Shown in pieces: positions 52,684-63,770 of a DNA stretch of 64,000 bases; position 1 is the stretch's first letter, and each line of letters opens with the position of its first letter. This stretch comes from Malus domestica (lineage: Eukaryota > Streptophyta > Magnoliopsida > Rosales > Rosaceae), in contig NC_091670.1 of NCBI RefSeq assembly GCF_042453785.1, positions 37,521,501 to 37,585,500 of the forward strand, in the 5' to 3' direction. A program made the translations under genes and the position numbers. A model generated the notes under the pieces. The model was given only the letters and a program-made list of their open reading frames with translations, did no database searches and was not told the DNA's origin.

Positions 52684-53349
52684 CCACCCCACCCCTCCAC
52701 GAAAACACCATCTCTCTCCAACCTCCGACCGCCGAAACCCTTTGTCATTCACATTGAATGATTTAAATTCACTGAGTTTCAACCTCAAATTGGTTTATCA
52801 CCAAATAGTTGAATTTTTTTGTGAGAAGGAAGAATGAAAAACTAGGAGTCTACATTGGACTAGTTTTTAATGGTTGAGATTAAACAAATTGGTTTAATTA
52901 GATGATATCTCTTAATTGATTTATCATTAGGGTGTTGAAGTATTGCTTCTAAACCATGGTGGGATGAGATTTGAATCTTTGATTGTCGGTGGTAGGGAGG
53001 GTGCATGTGGCATGGGTGGTTGGTTGGTGAGGGGGTGAAGAACATTGGGTGTCTTTAGGTTTTGAGAGGTGGGGATGGATGTCGGAGGTGCCCCACGATG
53101 AGTTTCTTTTTTTTTTTTGGTTTTTTTTTTAAACCCATTTTGTATGTGAGATAAAATAGAATTGTCAAAGTAAAAAAATTATAAGTTTCAATTAGAAAAA
53201 GGAATGAGAATTTTTATTTGGACCCAACTATCCTATCTCTACACCTAATTAAAAAAATTTCTCTACTAAACTTTCAAGTTTGTCCTTAAATAAATAAGAA
53301 TAAGAAAATAAAAGAAAATAAATATTGGTGTTTTTATCTCTATACCCAA
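52684..53349. other. Spacer before the retroelement nest
   Basis: No gene. There is a G/T-rich patch at about 52985-53060 and a T-run at 53107-53130. The right end abuts the CAA-repeat tail of the LINE fragment. Confidence 0.45.
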
Positions 53350-53985
53350 TACAACAACAACAACAACAAAGCCTTTTCCCACTAAGTGGGGTCGGCTATA
53401 TGAATCCTAGAACGCCATTGCGCTCGGTTTTGTGTCATGTCCTCCGTTAGATCCAAGTACTCTACGTCTTTTCTTAGAGTCTCTTCCAAAGTTGTCCTAG
53501 GTCTTCCTCTACCCCTTCGGCCCTGAACCTCTGTCCCGTAGTCACATCTTCGAACCGGAGCGTCAGTCGGCCTTCTTTGCACATGTTCAAAATCACCGGA
53601 GCCGATTTTCTCTCATATTTCCTACAATTTCGGTTACTCCTACTTTACCTCGGATATCCTCATTCCCAATCTTATCCTTTCTCGTGTGCCCACACATCCC
53701 ACGAAGCATCCTCATCTCCGCTACACCCATTTTGTGTACGTGTTGATGTTTCACCACCCAACATTCTGTGCCATACAACATCGCTAGCCTTATTGCCGTC
53801 CTATAAAATTTTCCCTTGAGCTTCAGTGGCCTACGACGGTCACACAACACGCCGGATGCACTCTTTCCATCCAGCTCGTATTCTATGGTTGAGATCTCCA
53901 TCTAATTCTCCGTTCTCTTGCAAGATAGATCCTAGGTAGCGAAAACGATCGCTTTTTGTGAGCTTCGCTAGATTGCTCCGGTCAT
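53350..53985 (-). pseudogene. 5'-truncated RTE-type LINE fragment
   Basis: On the minus strand this reads the last roughly 200 codons of the LINE ORF ([44 protein letters not shown], ending IADPT). It then has a short 3' UTR and a (TTG)n tail, as RTE elements have. The reading frame is broken: a deletion of about 10 bp near 53870 compared with the copy at 58.9 kb, and another shift near 53590. The 5' side stops where the next element begins, near 53985. It cannot encode an active product. Confidence 0.85.
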
Positions 53986-55369
53986 TAGTGTGGATAAGTA
54001 TATAAATGGATAGAGATAGGAAAGCAAACACAAGATGTACGTGGTTCACCCAGATTGGCTACGTCCACGGAATAGAAGAGTTCTCATTAATTGTGAAGGG
54101 TTTACACAAGTACATAGGTTCAAGCTCTCATTTAGTGAGTACAAGTGAATGATTTAGTACAAATGCCATTAGGAAATATTGTGGGAGAATGATCTCGTAA
54201 TCACGAAACTTCTAAGTATCGGAGTGTGGTGTCGTCTTGACTTGCCTTATCTGTCTCATAGGTAGATGTGGCATCTTCTCTGGAAGTACTCTTCCTCCAT
54301 CCAGGGGTGGTATCTTTAACTGGTGGAGATGCACAAGGTAATGTATCAATTTCACTTGAAGCTTACTTGTAGTTTCAGGCTTGGTCAAGCGCGATACAAA
54401 CCAGGTAGTAGGAGTCCCCCAAGTCGCCGAGCTAGGGGGTCTGCTGAAAGAGGTGACAAACAAGGTAAGCAATCAGAGCTCCGACTGATTGTTCACCTTC
54501 TCCCCATCTTGCAGCAGCATGAAGGATAAAGAGAAGAAAAATGAGAAGAGATGATATGAGATACTTTTGCTTTTGAAGAAGTAACTTTCCACAGGCTTAT
54601 TCTTGAACTGAGCTGGAGGGTTTTCTGGTTTCCTCCAGAGTATAAGGCCGACTGAAGAATTTGAGGGTCAAAACAAGTCCATCAAATCTAGAGTACGTTC
54701 CACCCTGCTGATATGGGATACTTTTGCTTTTGACAGAGTAATGAATGTATCGGCACGTGTGCTGTTACGCTTGTCTCCACATGCTTCCTTGTATCCTTCG
54801 CACTTGCCCTATCTGTTCCTCAAGCAGATGCGGAATCTTCCCTGGAAACATAAGATGTTGAAGATGAGTACTCGAGAGCAATGCCAGGTAAGTAATCAGG
54901 TAAGGGGTTCCAGGCAGTCAGTTCCTGGCTGGAAGCTTGATTCCAAGTGCTGACTGATTGCTCTCTTTCTCCTTGTCTTGCAGGTAAAAACAAGGCCAAA
55001 AGAAAAGACAGGGAAAAAGCATGATATGGGATACTCTTGCTTTTAACCCTGATGATATGAGATATTCTTGCTCTAGTATAGCTTGTTTGCAGAGGTATTA
55101 TCGGGGGGAAAGAAAGCTGAATATTTCGAAAGGCTTCGTTGGGAGTGCCCTCTCAGATATGATGAAGGGTTGAGCATTTTTGCAGGTCTGCCTGTCCGTT
55201 GGGGATGGAGGTCGACATATATAGGAGTCTCCCTAACAACAAGTAGTAATGCTATTCCTTTACCCTGCTTGGTCATAGCACGGTAGTGGGAGCTGCCAGT
55301 TTCACATGTTTTAACTCTGTCAGAGCACTTTGAAAAAGTGGTCTGTGGTATCTGGCTCTCGAGATTCGG

Positions 55370-57360
55370 AGAACGATGCCTCTTCGATTTTTGAGAAAGC
55401 AATCATGCTGGGGGTATGACTCTCGAGATTCGGAGAGCAGTGTCTCTTCGATTTTTGAGGAAGTAATCATGTTGGGAGTCTGGCTCTCGAGATTCGGAGG
55501 GCGGTGCCTCTTCGATTTTGGAGCAAGCAATCTTGTTGGGAGTGTTGTCTCGAATGTGAGTAAAGGTTGGGCATGTTTGCTAGTCTACCTTGCCACGAAG
55601 CACAAAGGTTGACACACAGGGACTTTCCAATTATCCAGCAATGGTACTGTTCCTTTACCCTCTCTTCGATTTTGAGAAAGTAGTCATGTTGGGAGTCTGG
55701 CTCTCGAGATTCGGAGGACGGTGCCTCTTCGATTTTGAAGCAAGCAATCTTATTGGGAGTGTTTTCTCGAATGTGAGTAAAGGTTGGGCATGTTTGCTAG
55801 TCTACCTTGCCACGAAGCACAGAGGTTGACACACAGGGACTTTCCAATTATCCAGCAGTGGTACTGTTCCTTTACAGTTGTGGGTAATAATATGGTAGCT
55901 AGACCTTCAAAATTTATGTGTCTAAACTTTTGTTAGTGCTGTTTCTTTGCTATTCTTTTACCTTTCTTGGTCAGAGCGATGTAGTGGGAGCTGCAAGCTT
56001 CACGTGCTCAACTTTGGCAGAGAACTTTGGCAAAGTTATTTGTGGTACCCATGAGCTATTGTTGCGTGTGGGAAGTGGGTGATTGAACAGTAAGATTCAT
56101 GTGCTTTCTACTTCACCAGAAGTCTTCGACAGAATGCCCATAATTTCTGCAAAGCTGAGTGTGCGTGTGACAGGTGCTGACAAGGCTAGAAAAGTAGGTG
56201 CCTCTTCGATTTCTGAGATCGGCCCTCGTGGTCTCTGAGCAGCCCATCTTTTGAGAAAGCGAGCGCCTCTTCGATTGATTCGGAGAACGATGCCTCATCG
56301 ATTTTTGAGAAAGCAATCATGCTGGGGGTCTGGCTCTCGAGATTCGGGGAGCAGTGTCTCTTCGATTTTTGAGAAAGTAATCATGTTGGGAGTCTGGCTC
56401 TCGAGATTCGGAGGGCGGTGCCTCTTCGATTTTGGAGCAAGCAATCTTGTTGGGAGTGTTTTCTCGAATGTGAGTAAAGGTTTGGCATGTTTGCTAGTCT
56501 ACCTTGCCACGAAGCACAGAGGTTGACACACAGGGACTTTCCAATTATCCAGCAATGGTACTGTTCCTTTACCCTCTCTTCGATTTTTAAGAAAGTAGTC
56601 ATGTTGGGAGTCTGGCTCTCGAGATTCGGAGGACGGTGCCTCTTCGATTTTGGAGCAAGCAATCTTATTGGGAGTGTTTTCTCAAATGTGAGTAAAGGTT
56701 GGGCATGTTTGCTAGTCTACCTTGCCACGAAGCACAGAGGTTGACACACAGGGACTTTCCAATTATCCAGCAGTGGTACTGTTCCTTTACCCTTGTGGGT
56801 AATAATATGGTAGCTAGACCTTCAAAATTTATGGGTCTAAACTTTGTTAGTGCTGTTTCTTTGCTATTCTTTTACCCTTCTTGGTCAGAGCGATGTAGTG
56901 GGAGCTGCAAGCTTCACGTGCTCAACTTTGGCAGAGAACTTTGGCAAAGTTATCTGTGGTACCCATGAGCTATTGTTGCGTGTGAGAAGTGGGTGATTGA
57001 ACAGTAAGATTCATGTGTTTTCTACTTCCCCAGAAGTCTTTGACAGAATGCCCATAATTTCCGCAAAACTGAGTGTGCGTGTGACAGGTGCTGACAAGGC
57101 TGGAAAAGGCTGGAAAAGTAGGTGCCTCTTCGATTTCTGAGATCGGCCCTCGTGGTCTCTGGGGAGCCCAGCTTTTGAGAAAGCGAGCGCCTCTTCGATT
57201 TTTGAGATCGGCCTTCGTGGTCTTTGAGCAGCCCAACTTTTGAGAAAGCAAACGCCTCTTCGATTTCTGAGATCAACCCTCGTGATCTCTAAGCTGCCCA
57301 GCTTTTGAGAAAGCAAACGCCTCTTCGATTTCTGAGCAGGCGCCTCTTCGATTTCTGAAG
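55370..57360. repeat. Nested tandem array in the retroelement
   Basis: The motif ctcttcgattt recurs about 17 times at spacings of about 25 to 150 bp, often followed by tgagaaag. Larger units contain gttgggagtctggctctcga, gttgacacacagggactttc and ccaattatccagca. A higher-order unit of about 914 bp is duplicated: gtagtgggagctgcaagctt occurs at 55981 and again at 56895. The array ends about 140 bp upstream of the ORF start. Confidence 0.85.
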
Positions 57361-57497
57361 CTTCGTCGAGTGCAGATTTTTATAGGGGCTGGCATTAAGT
57401 TCCAAAGCACACTTGAATCTCCACCAGTAGAAGCTTCATTCTTGCACTTCTAAGATCTTGATTTGTCCGACCTCTTCTCTCTTCAACACCTTTGAAA

Positions 57498-58172
57498 ATG
57501 TCTGGCCCCTCCGACCGTCGTTTTGACTTGAACCTTGTTGAAGAGGCAGCCCCGCCTTCTCCAGACAACATATGGCGCCCATCCTTCGTCTCCCCTACTG
57601 GTCCTCTTACCGTTGGGGATTCCGTGATGAAGAATGATATGACCGCTGCGGTGGTGGCCAGGAACCTTCTCACTCCCAAAGATAACAGACTACTTTCCAA
57701 ACGGTCTGATGAGTTAGCTGTTAAGGATTCGCTGGCTCTCAGTGTTCAGTGTGCAGGTTCTGTGTCTAATATGGCCCAACGCCTATTTGCTCGAACCCGC
57801 CAAGTTGAATCATTGGCGGCTGAAGTGATGAGTCTCAAACAGGAGATTAGAGGGCTCAAGCATGAGAATAAACAGTTGCACCGGCTCGCACATGACTATG
57901 CTACAAACATGAAGAGGAAGCTTGACCAGATGAAGGAAACTGATGGTCAGGTTTTACTTGATCATCAGAGATTTGTGGGTTTGTTCCAAAGGCATTTATT
58001 GCCTTCGTCTTCTGGGGCTGTACCGCGTAATGAAGCTCCAAATGATCAACCTCTGATGCCTCCTCCTTCTAGGGTTCTGTCCAGTACTGAGGCTCCAAAT
58101 GATCCCCCTCCGGTGCCTTCTCTTTCTGGGGCTCTACCGACTGCTGAGACTTCTCCTAAGCAACCTTTGTGA
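57498..58172 (+). CDS. Element-encoded 224-aa coiled-coil protein
   Basis: An uninterrupted ORF from ATG at 57498 (the preceding in-frame codon TTG is not a start) to TGA. The N-terminus contains RRFDLNLVEE, where DLNL matches the DLN-type EAR repressor motif, possibly by chance. Residues of about 90-148 form a leucine-rich coiled coil (RQVESLAAEVMSLKQEIRGL, HENKQLHRLAHDY). The C-terminus has imperfect Pro-rich repeats (NEAPNDQPLMPPPSRVLSS, TEAPNDPPPVPSLSGALPT). No zinc knuckle, protease or RT is present. I recognise this as a protein common in apple-type repeats, but its function is unknown; a gag-like structural role or a captured host gene are the options. Confidence 0.6.
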   Translation: MSGPSDRRFDLNLVEEAAPPSPDNIWRPSFVSPTGPLTVGDSVMKNDMTAAVVARNLLTPKDNRLLSKRSDELAVKDSLALSVQCAGSVSNMAQRLFARTRQVESLAAEVMSLKQEIRGLKHENKQLHRLAHDYATNMKRKLDQMKETDGQVLLDHQRFVGLFQRHLLPSSSGAVPRNEAPNDQPLMPPPSRVLSSTEAPNDPPPVPSLSGALPTAETSPKQPL

Positions 58173-58432
58173 AGGCTCCCTCTTGTGTGCTTATTTTGAC
58201 TCATGTATATGTACATATTTGTAGCTTATCGGGGATATCAATAAATAAGCTTTCCTTCATTTCAACGTATTGTGTTAAATACACCAAAGCCTTCTTCGCT
58301 AAGTTCTTTGAATTTTCTTTTGTTAAAGCTTGTATGTTGAAGCTTTCTGAGTGGAGCATGTAGGTTGGGGTAGTGTTCCCTTAATTTCCCGAGTGAGGAA
58401 AACTTCTCGGTTGGAGACTTGGAAAATCCAAG

Positions 58433-61400
58433 TCACTGAGTGGGATCGGCTATATAAATCTTAGAACGCCATTGTGCTCGATCCTGTGTCATGTCCTTCG
58501 TTAGATCTAAGTACTCTAAGTCTTTTCTTAGAGTCTCTTCCAAAGTTTTCCTAGGTCTTCCTCTACCCCTTCGGCCCTGAACCTCTGTCCCATAGTCGCA
58601 TCTTCTAATCGGAACGTCAGTAGGCCTTCTTTGCACATGTCCAAACCACCGTAACCGATTTTCTCTCATCTTTCCTTCAATTTCGGCTACTCCTACTTTA
58701 CCCCGGATATCCTCATTCCTAATCTTATCATTTCTCGTGTGCCCACACATCCAACGAAGCATCCTCATCTCCGCTACACTCATTTTGTGTACGTGTTGAT
58801 GTTTCACCGCCCAACATTCTGTGCCATACAGCATCGCCGGCCTTATTGCCGTCCTATAAAATTTTCCCTTGAGCTTCAGTGGCATACGGCGGTCACACAA
58901 CACGCCGGATGCACTCTTCCACTTCATCCATCCAGCTTGTATTCTATGGTTGAGATCTCCATCTAATTCTCCGTTCTTTTGCAAGATAGATCCTAGGTAA
59001 CGAAAACGGTCGCTCTTTGGTATTTCTTGATCTCCGATCCTCACCCCTAACTCGTTTTGGCCTCCATTTGCACTGAACTTGCACTCCATATATTCTGTCT
59101 TTGATCGGCTTAGGCGAAGACCTTTAGATTCCAACACTTCTCTCCAAAGGTTAAGCTTTGCATTTACCCCTTCCTGAGTTTCATCTATCAACACTATATC
59201 GTCTGCGAAAAGCATACACCAAGGAATATCATCTTGAATATGTCGTGTTAACTCATCCATTACCAACGCAAAAAGGTAAGGACTTAAGGATGAGCCTTGA
59301 TGTAATCCTACAGTTATGGGAAAGCTTTCGGTTTGTCCTTCATGAGTTCTTACGGCAGTCTTTGCTCCTTCATACATATCCTTTATAGCTTGGATATATG
59401 CTACTCGTACTCCTTTCTTCTCTAAAATCCTCCAAAGAATGTCTCTTGGGACCCTATCATACGCTTTTTCCAAATCTATAAAGACCATGTGTAAATCCTT
59501 TTTCCCATCTCTATATCTTTCCATCAATCTTCGTAAGAGATAGATTGCCTCCATGGTTGAGCGCCCTGGCATGAACCCAAATTGGTTGTCCGAAACCCGT
59601 GTCTCTTGCCTCAATCTATGCTCAATGACTCTCTCCCAGAGCTTCATTGTATGACTCATTAGCTTAATACCCCTATAGTTCATGCAATTTTGTACGTCGC
59701 CCTTATTCTTGTAGATAGGCACCAAAGTGCTCATTCGCCACTCATTTGGCATCTTCTTCGTTTTCAAAATCCTATTGAAAAGGTCAGTGAGCCATGTTAT
59801 ACCTGTCTCTCCCAAAAGTTTCCACACTTCGATTGGTATATCGTCTGGGCCTATTGCTTTTTTATGCTTCATCTTCTTCAAAGCTACAACCACTTCTTCC
59901 TTCCGGATTCGACGATAAAAAGAGTAGTTTCTACACTCTTCTGAGTTACTCAACTCCCCTAAAGAAGCACTCATTTCATGTCCTTCATTGAAAAGATTAT
60001 GAAAATAACCTCTCCATCTGTCTTTAACCGCGTTCTCTGTAGCAAGAACATTTCCATCCTCATCCTTGATGCACCTCACTTGGTTTAGGTCCCTTGTCTT
60101 CTTTTCCCTTGCTCTAGATAGTTTATAGATATCCAACTCTCCTTCTTTGGTATCTAGTCGTTTATACATATCGTCGTAAGCCGCTAACTTAGCTTCTCTG
60201 ACAGCTTTCTTCGCCTCTTGCTTCGCTTTTCTATACCTTTCACCATTTTCATCAGTCCTCTCCTTGTATAAGGCTTTACAACATTCCTTCTTAGCCTTCA
60301 CCTTTGTTTGTACCTCCTCATTCCACCACCAAGATTCCTTTTGGTGTGGGGCAAAGCCCTTGGACTCTCCTAATACCTCTTTTGCTACTTTTCGGATACA
60401 ACTAGCCATGGAATCCCACATTTGGCTAGCTTCCCCCTCTCTATCCCACACACATTGGGTGATTACCTTCTCTTTGAAAATGGCTTGTTTTTCTTCTTTT
60501 AGATTCCACCATCTAGTCCTTGGGCACTTCCAAGTCTTGTTCTTTTGTCTTACTCTTTTGATATGTACATCCATCACCAACAAGCGATGTTGATTAGCCA
60601 CGCTCTCTCCTGGTATAACTTTGCAATCCTTACAAGTTATACGATCCCCTTTCCTCATTAGAAGAAAATCTATTTGTGTTTTTGACGACCCACTCTTGTA
60701 GGTGATCACATGTTCTTCTCTCTTCTTAAAGAAGGTGTTGGCTAAGAAGAGATCATATGCCATTGCAAAATCCAAGATAGCTTCCCCATCCTCGTTTCTC
60801 TCCCCAAAACCATGGCCACCATGAAAACCTCCATAGTTGCCTGTCTCCCTGCCCACGTGTCCATTTAAATCTCCTCCTATAAATAACTTCTCCGTCTGAG
60901 CAATTCCTTGCACCAAGTCTCCAAGATCTTCCCAAAATTTCTCCTTCGAACTCGTATCCAACCCTACTTGAGGTGCGTACGCACTAATCACATTGATAAG
61001 TTCTTGTCCTATTACAATCTTGATTGCCATGATTCTATCTCCTACCCTCTTGACATCTACAACATCTTGTACCAAGGTCTTGTCCACGATGATGCCAACA
61101 CCGTTTCTCGTTCTATTTGTGCCCGAATACCAAAGTTTAAACCCTGAGTTTTCTAGATCCTTTGCCTTACTACCAACCCACTTAGTTTCTTGTAGGCACA
61201 TAATATTTATCCTTCTCCTCACCATAACTTCCACTACTTCCATAGATTTTCCCGTTAAGGTTCCTATATTCCACGTTCCTAAACGCATTTTGCTCTCTTG
61301 AACTCTACCCTTCTGTCCTAGCTTCTTCACCCTCCCCCGTCTAATAGGATCAAAGTACTTCTTTTGTGTGTCCCGGGTAAAGTTGATAGGAGCATATGCT

Positions 61401-61591
61401 CCCAAACAACTTTGAGTGGAGTCGTTCGAAAAGAAGTTTCTATGGCCCCCTTGCTCATTTAACACTGCATCCGGGTGCCGATGGAGATACAGCGACCCTT
61501 GCTCACTTATCACTGTGCTCAGGCCACACAGCGCGCCACTTACGGGTGACGCCCTAGCTTTAGCGCGATTTTGTTCTGGATTCATTTTCAT
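58433..61591 (-). CDS. LINE ORF: AP-like endonuclease plus reverse transcriptase
   Basis: The 1052-aa ORF has no stop or frameshift. Residues of about 1-100 are a leader region. An endonuclease/exonuclease/phosphatase domain starts at [13 protein letters not shown], with catalytic-type blocks [15 protein letters not shown] and the C-terminal [11 protein letters not shown] linker rich in Lys/Glu follows. The reverse transcriptase shows [60 protein letters not shown] and the catalytic FADDIVLI. The C-terminal part ([28 protein letters not shown]) matches the RTE family. Domain order and the single ORF support RTE, not L1. It may still be competent for target-primed reverse transcription; activity was not tested. 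Confidence 0.92.
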   Translation of the reverse strand: MKMNPEQNRAKARASPVSGALCGLSTVISEQGSLYLHRHPDAVLNEQGGHRNFFSNDSTQSCLGAYAPINFTRDTQKKYFDPIRRGRVKKLGQKGRVQESKMRLGTWNIGTLTGKSMEVVEVMVRRRINIMCLQETKWVGSKAKDLENSGFKLWYSGTNRTRNGVGIIVDKTLVQDVVDVKRVGDRIMAIKIVIGQELINVISAYAPQVGLDTSSKEKFWEDLGDLVQGIAQTEKLFIGGDLNGHVGRETGNYGGFHGGHGFGERNEDGEAILDFAMAYDLFLANTFFKKREEHVITYKSGSSKTQIDFLLMRKGDRITCKDCKVIPGESVANQHRLLVMDVHIKRVRQKNKTWKCPRTRWWNLKEEKQAIFKEKVITQCVWDREGEASQMWDSMASCIRKVAKEVLGESKGFAPHQKESWWWNEEVQTKVKAKKECCKALYKERTDENGERYRKAKQEAKKAVREAKLAAYDDMYKRLDTKEGELDIYKLSRAREKKTRDLNQVRCIKDEDGNVLATENAVKDRWRGYFHNLFNEGHEMSASLGELSNSEECRNYSFYRRIRKEEVVVALKKMKHKKAIGPDDIPIEVWKLLGETGITWLTDLFNRILKTKKMPNEWRMSTLVPIYKNKGDVQNCMNYRGIKLMSHTMKLWERVIEHRLRQETRVSDNQFGFMPGRSTMEAIYLLRRLMERYRDGKKDLHMVFIDLEKAYDRVPRDILWRILEKKGVRVAYIQAIKDMYEGAKTAVRTHEGQTESFPITVGLHQGSSLSPYLFALVMDELTRHIQDDIPWCMLFADDIVLIDETQEGVNAKLNLWREVLESKGLRLSRSKTEYMECKFSANGGQNELGVRIGDQEIPKSDRFRYLGSILQKNGELDGDLNHRIQAGWMKWKSASGVLCDRRMPLKLKGKFYRTAIRPAMLYGTECWAVKHQHVHKMSVAEMRMLRWMCGHTRNDKIRNEDIRGKVGVAEIEGKMRENRLRWFGHVQRRPTDVPIRRCDYGTEVQGRRGRGRPRKTLEETLRKDLEYLDLTKDMTQDRAQWRSKIYIADPTQ

Positions 61592-61664
61592 AAGGATTCG
61601 ACGTGATCATGGAGTGCCGGCTGTCGACTACCTGACGCCCTCCCCCTCCTCCTTTATCCGGGCT
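58433..61664 (-). mobile_element. RTE-clade LINE, near full length
   Basis: The element has one long ORF and a 5' leader of about 70 bp (61592-61664), which reads agcccggataaaggaggag and ends just before the start codon. The 3' end is unusual: instead of the short UTR with a (TTG)n tail seen in the fragment at 53350, it stops at cccactcagtg and joins the 3' flank of the neighbouring element. The leader is also about 30 bp shorter than the copy in LARP6 intron 2, so the 5' terminus here is slightly truncated. Confidence 0.88.
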
Positions 61665-62543
61665 CCTCCATTATTTCCTGCGAAACACACCCAAATGACA
61701 ACAAAATATGCTCCTAAGTTCATCAACAAGTAAGCTTTCTAGAAACCCGTGTTGCATGAAACCCTTAGCGGCCCTTATTTATAATTTCAGTGGAGAAAAC
61801 TTATTACTAATTCGTTGGACATGAAACAAATTCCTGCAATATGAGACAAAAAGCTTCCATATCAGTGTCTATTTAGAAGAGATAGCAATAAGGGTTTCTA
61901 GCAAGCTGACTTGTTAGTTTTAATAATTTCTGCAAGTAGCCAACTCTCAGATAATGGTTCAAACAAGCAAACATATAAGCCGAAAACCTATGCTGAAATT
62001 ATAAGTGAGGGCTGATAAGGGTTTCTAGCAAGCTAACTCGTTGATGAACTCGAGAGAATATTTTGCTGTTATTTGGGTGGGTTTTGTTGGAAATAATGGA
62101 GAAGTGCATTGGTGTGCCAGTTTTGGAGTTATGGGGTGTAGAGATAAAAACACTAATGTGTATTTTATTTTCTTTTCTTATTCTTATTTATTTAAGGGTA
62201 AACTTGGAAGTTTGGTAAATAAAACTTGTTAGTTGGGTGTAGAGATAAGATAACTGGGAAAAAATAAAATTTTATGAGAGGAATTTTGATTTCAATAAAA
62301 TTTAGAAAAATGAACGAAAAGTCCAAAAAAACTTTAATTTTAATGAAAAATGACAAATAAATAGTATCAAATAAGATAAAAATGTAATTTTTCGTTAGAA
62401 GTAATATTTACTTAAAAGTTAAAACTCCCATAAAATTCCCCAAACTGTGTGTACCCACCCAAACCAACCAGATTCCCCATCCTTTCTCCCTCCTCTCTTG
62501 ACACACAGGGGCACAGTAGAACTTCTGCAGACTGTAGTGATCG
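61665..62543. other. Upstream flank of UreG
   Basis: The direct repeat gataagggtttctagcaagct occurs near 61888 and 62017, with a related word near 61734. A diverged family A element is at 62308-62431. No TATA box could be placed with confidence upstream of the UreG start. Confidence 0.45.
62308..62431 (+). mobile_element. AT-rich dispersed element, family A copy 6 (diverged)
   Basis: Words aatagtatcaaataagataa and tgtaatttttcgttagaagt keep the family order but are eroded. It lies about 110 bp upstream of the UreG start codon. Confidence 0.4.
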
Positions 62544-63770
62544 ATGGCTGACCACCACCATGATCATCATGACCATGACCATGACCATCATCACCACCAT
62601 GATCATGATCATAGCCATGGGAGTTCAGCTGCAACGAATTCATGGGTGGGCGCAGATGGGAAGGTGTACCATAGCCACGATGGGTTGGCGCCACACTCAC
62701 ACGAACCCATATACTCTCCTGGCTACTTCAGCAGAAGAGCTCCACCTCTCCTCTCCAGGAATTTCAATGAAAGGGCTTTCACCATTGGCATTGGTGGACC
62801 TGTTGGTACTGGGTAAGTTGGGTAATTTTTGACATTTTTGAAAATATTTTCACATTCATCAATTGCATCGTTAGATTAAAAAGACTAGAAATGATGTAAA
62901 GATTGGCACTTTGTTTTTAGGGAAGTGAATTCCGCGCTCCCCCTTTCGCCTTTTGCATTTCGCTATGTTTTTCTAGCCATTGGATTGAATAAATTGAAGG
63001 AGAATCTAAATGATAGCACGAAAGGAGGATTGCGGGAGGTGAAAAGGGGAGCGCGGAAATCCCTCTTCGTTGGGGGAAGTGAAGAGTGACACAATTTAAC
63101 TTTGGATAACTTTGTGATACAATCGAAATGATAGAAAATTGTTGCAGCATAACTATTTATAAATTTGTTTGATTTCTTCTGAATGATTTCGGATTTTTTG
63201 TGATTTGCCTGGTTTAGTTTTCGTAGTTTTGAATACCAATTTGCTAGCATAAGTCTTACTGGTTACTGAGAGTTGATGAAATGCTGCTTCACGACATACA
63301 GGAAAACTGCTTTGATGCTCGCTCTGTGTACACTTTTGCGTGACAAGTACAGTCTTGCTGCAGTAAGTAACTTTTCTTGCGACGAACAATTCAAAAGATT
63401 CAATCTTTTGTCTTTATGATGTCCTAAATACTTCAAAAAACTGTTTAGCTTTCTACTAAATTGCGTTGAGCTTCACATAGTAACTGTTAAAGTCTACGAA
63501 AGACCTTTAACACCCGTGTTTCAAGTTGATTGAGGCAAGTCTAAAGATATTAAGCGTAACAATTGCAGGTGACAAATGATATATTCACAAAAGAGGATGG
63601 TGAGTTCTTGGTGAAGCATGGAGCACTTCCTGAAGAAAGAATACGTGCTGTGGAAACTGGGGGCTGCCCACATGCTGCAATTCGTGAAGACATCAGTATT
63701 AACCTTGGCCCTCTTGAGGAGCTTTCTAACTTGTACAAGACCGACATACTGCTTTGTGAATCAGGCGGAG
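62544..63770 (+). CDS. UREG: Urease accessory protein UreG, 5' part
   Basis: Three exons are visible (62544-62812, 63302-63362, 63569-63770), about 177 codons; the gene runs past the right edge. UreG is the SIMIBI-class GTPase that drives nickel insertion into urease with UreD, UreF and (functionally) UreE. The first 26 residues are extremely His-rich ([20 protein letters not shown]), the plant-specific nickel-binding extension that may replace UreE. The P-loop GGPVGTGKTALML is split by intron 1. Further motifs are [13 protein letters not shown], the metal-binding Cys-Pro-His in [13 protein letters not shown], and LLCESGG at the last visible exon edge. The remaining exons (Walker B region onward) are outside the window. 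Confidence 0.95.
62920..63082. mobile_element. Foldback element in UreG intron 1
   Basis: Left arm attccgcgctccccctttcg and right arm aaaaggggagcgcggaaat are inverted repeats about 100 bp apart. The word gggaagtga occurs directly at both outer edges (62920-62928 and 63074-63082), a possible 9-bp target duplication. The inverted repeats do not start exactly at those edges, so the boundaries are tentative. Confidence 0.6.

Larger units (their letters stand above)
53986..58432 (+). mobile_element. Non-autonomous repeat-rich retroelement carrying a coiled-coil protein gene
   Basis: This block separates the two LINE copies. Its left part (about 53990-54240; tgtggataagtatataaatg, gatgtacgtggttcaccc) looks like LTR or leader sequence I associate with Rosaceae retroelements. 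From 54240 to 55080 a segment is present twice in diverged form (gccttatctg..gcggcatctt-like words near 54240 and 54805; gctgactgattg near 54480 and 54950). A tandem array follows (55370-57360), then a promoter-like tttttatagg, the 224-codon ORF and a 3' UTR with aataaataa. No reverse transcriptase, integrase or gag zinc knuckle is present. I could not identify a matched LTR pair, so the class is uncertain. Confidence 0.55.

Noticed and set aside
54587-54610. Sequence resembling mature miR396 (ttccacaggcttattcttga, then actg)
   Set aside because: It needs a 3-base insertion and a substitution relative to miR396 as I remember it, no matching star arm was seen nearby, and it lies inside the retroelement repeat.
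57492-57500. Start of the element protein at 57492
   Set aside because: The codon there is TTG; the first ATG in this frame is at 57498.
53350-61664. One LINE split by insertion of the coiled-coil element
   Set aside because: Both LINE pieces contain the same last roughly 200 codons, so they are two separate copies.
58739-61733. Several plus-strand ORFs opposite the LINE
   Set aside because: They are antisense shadows of the uninterrupted 1052-codon LINE ORF and have no domain of their own.
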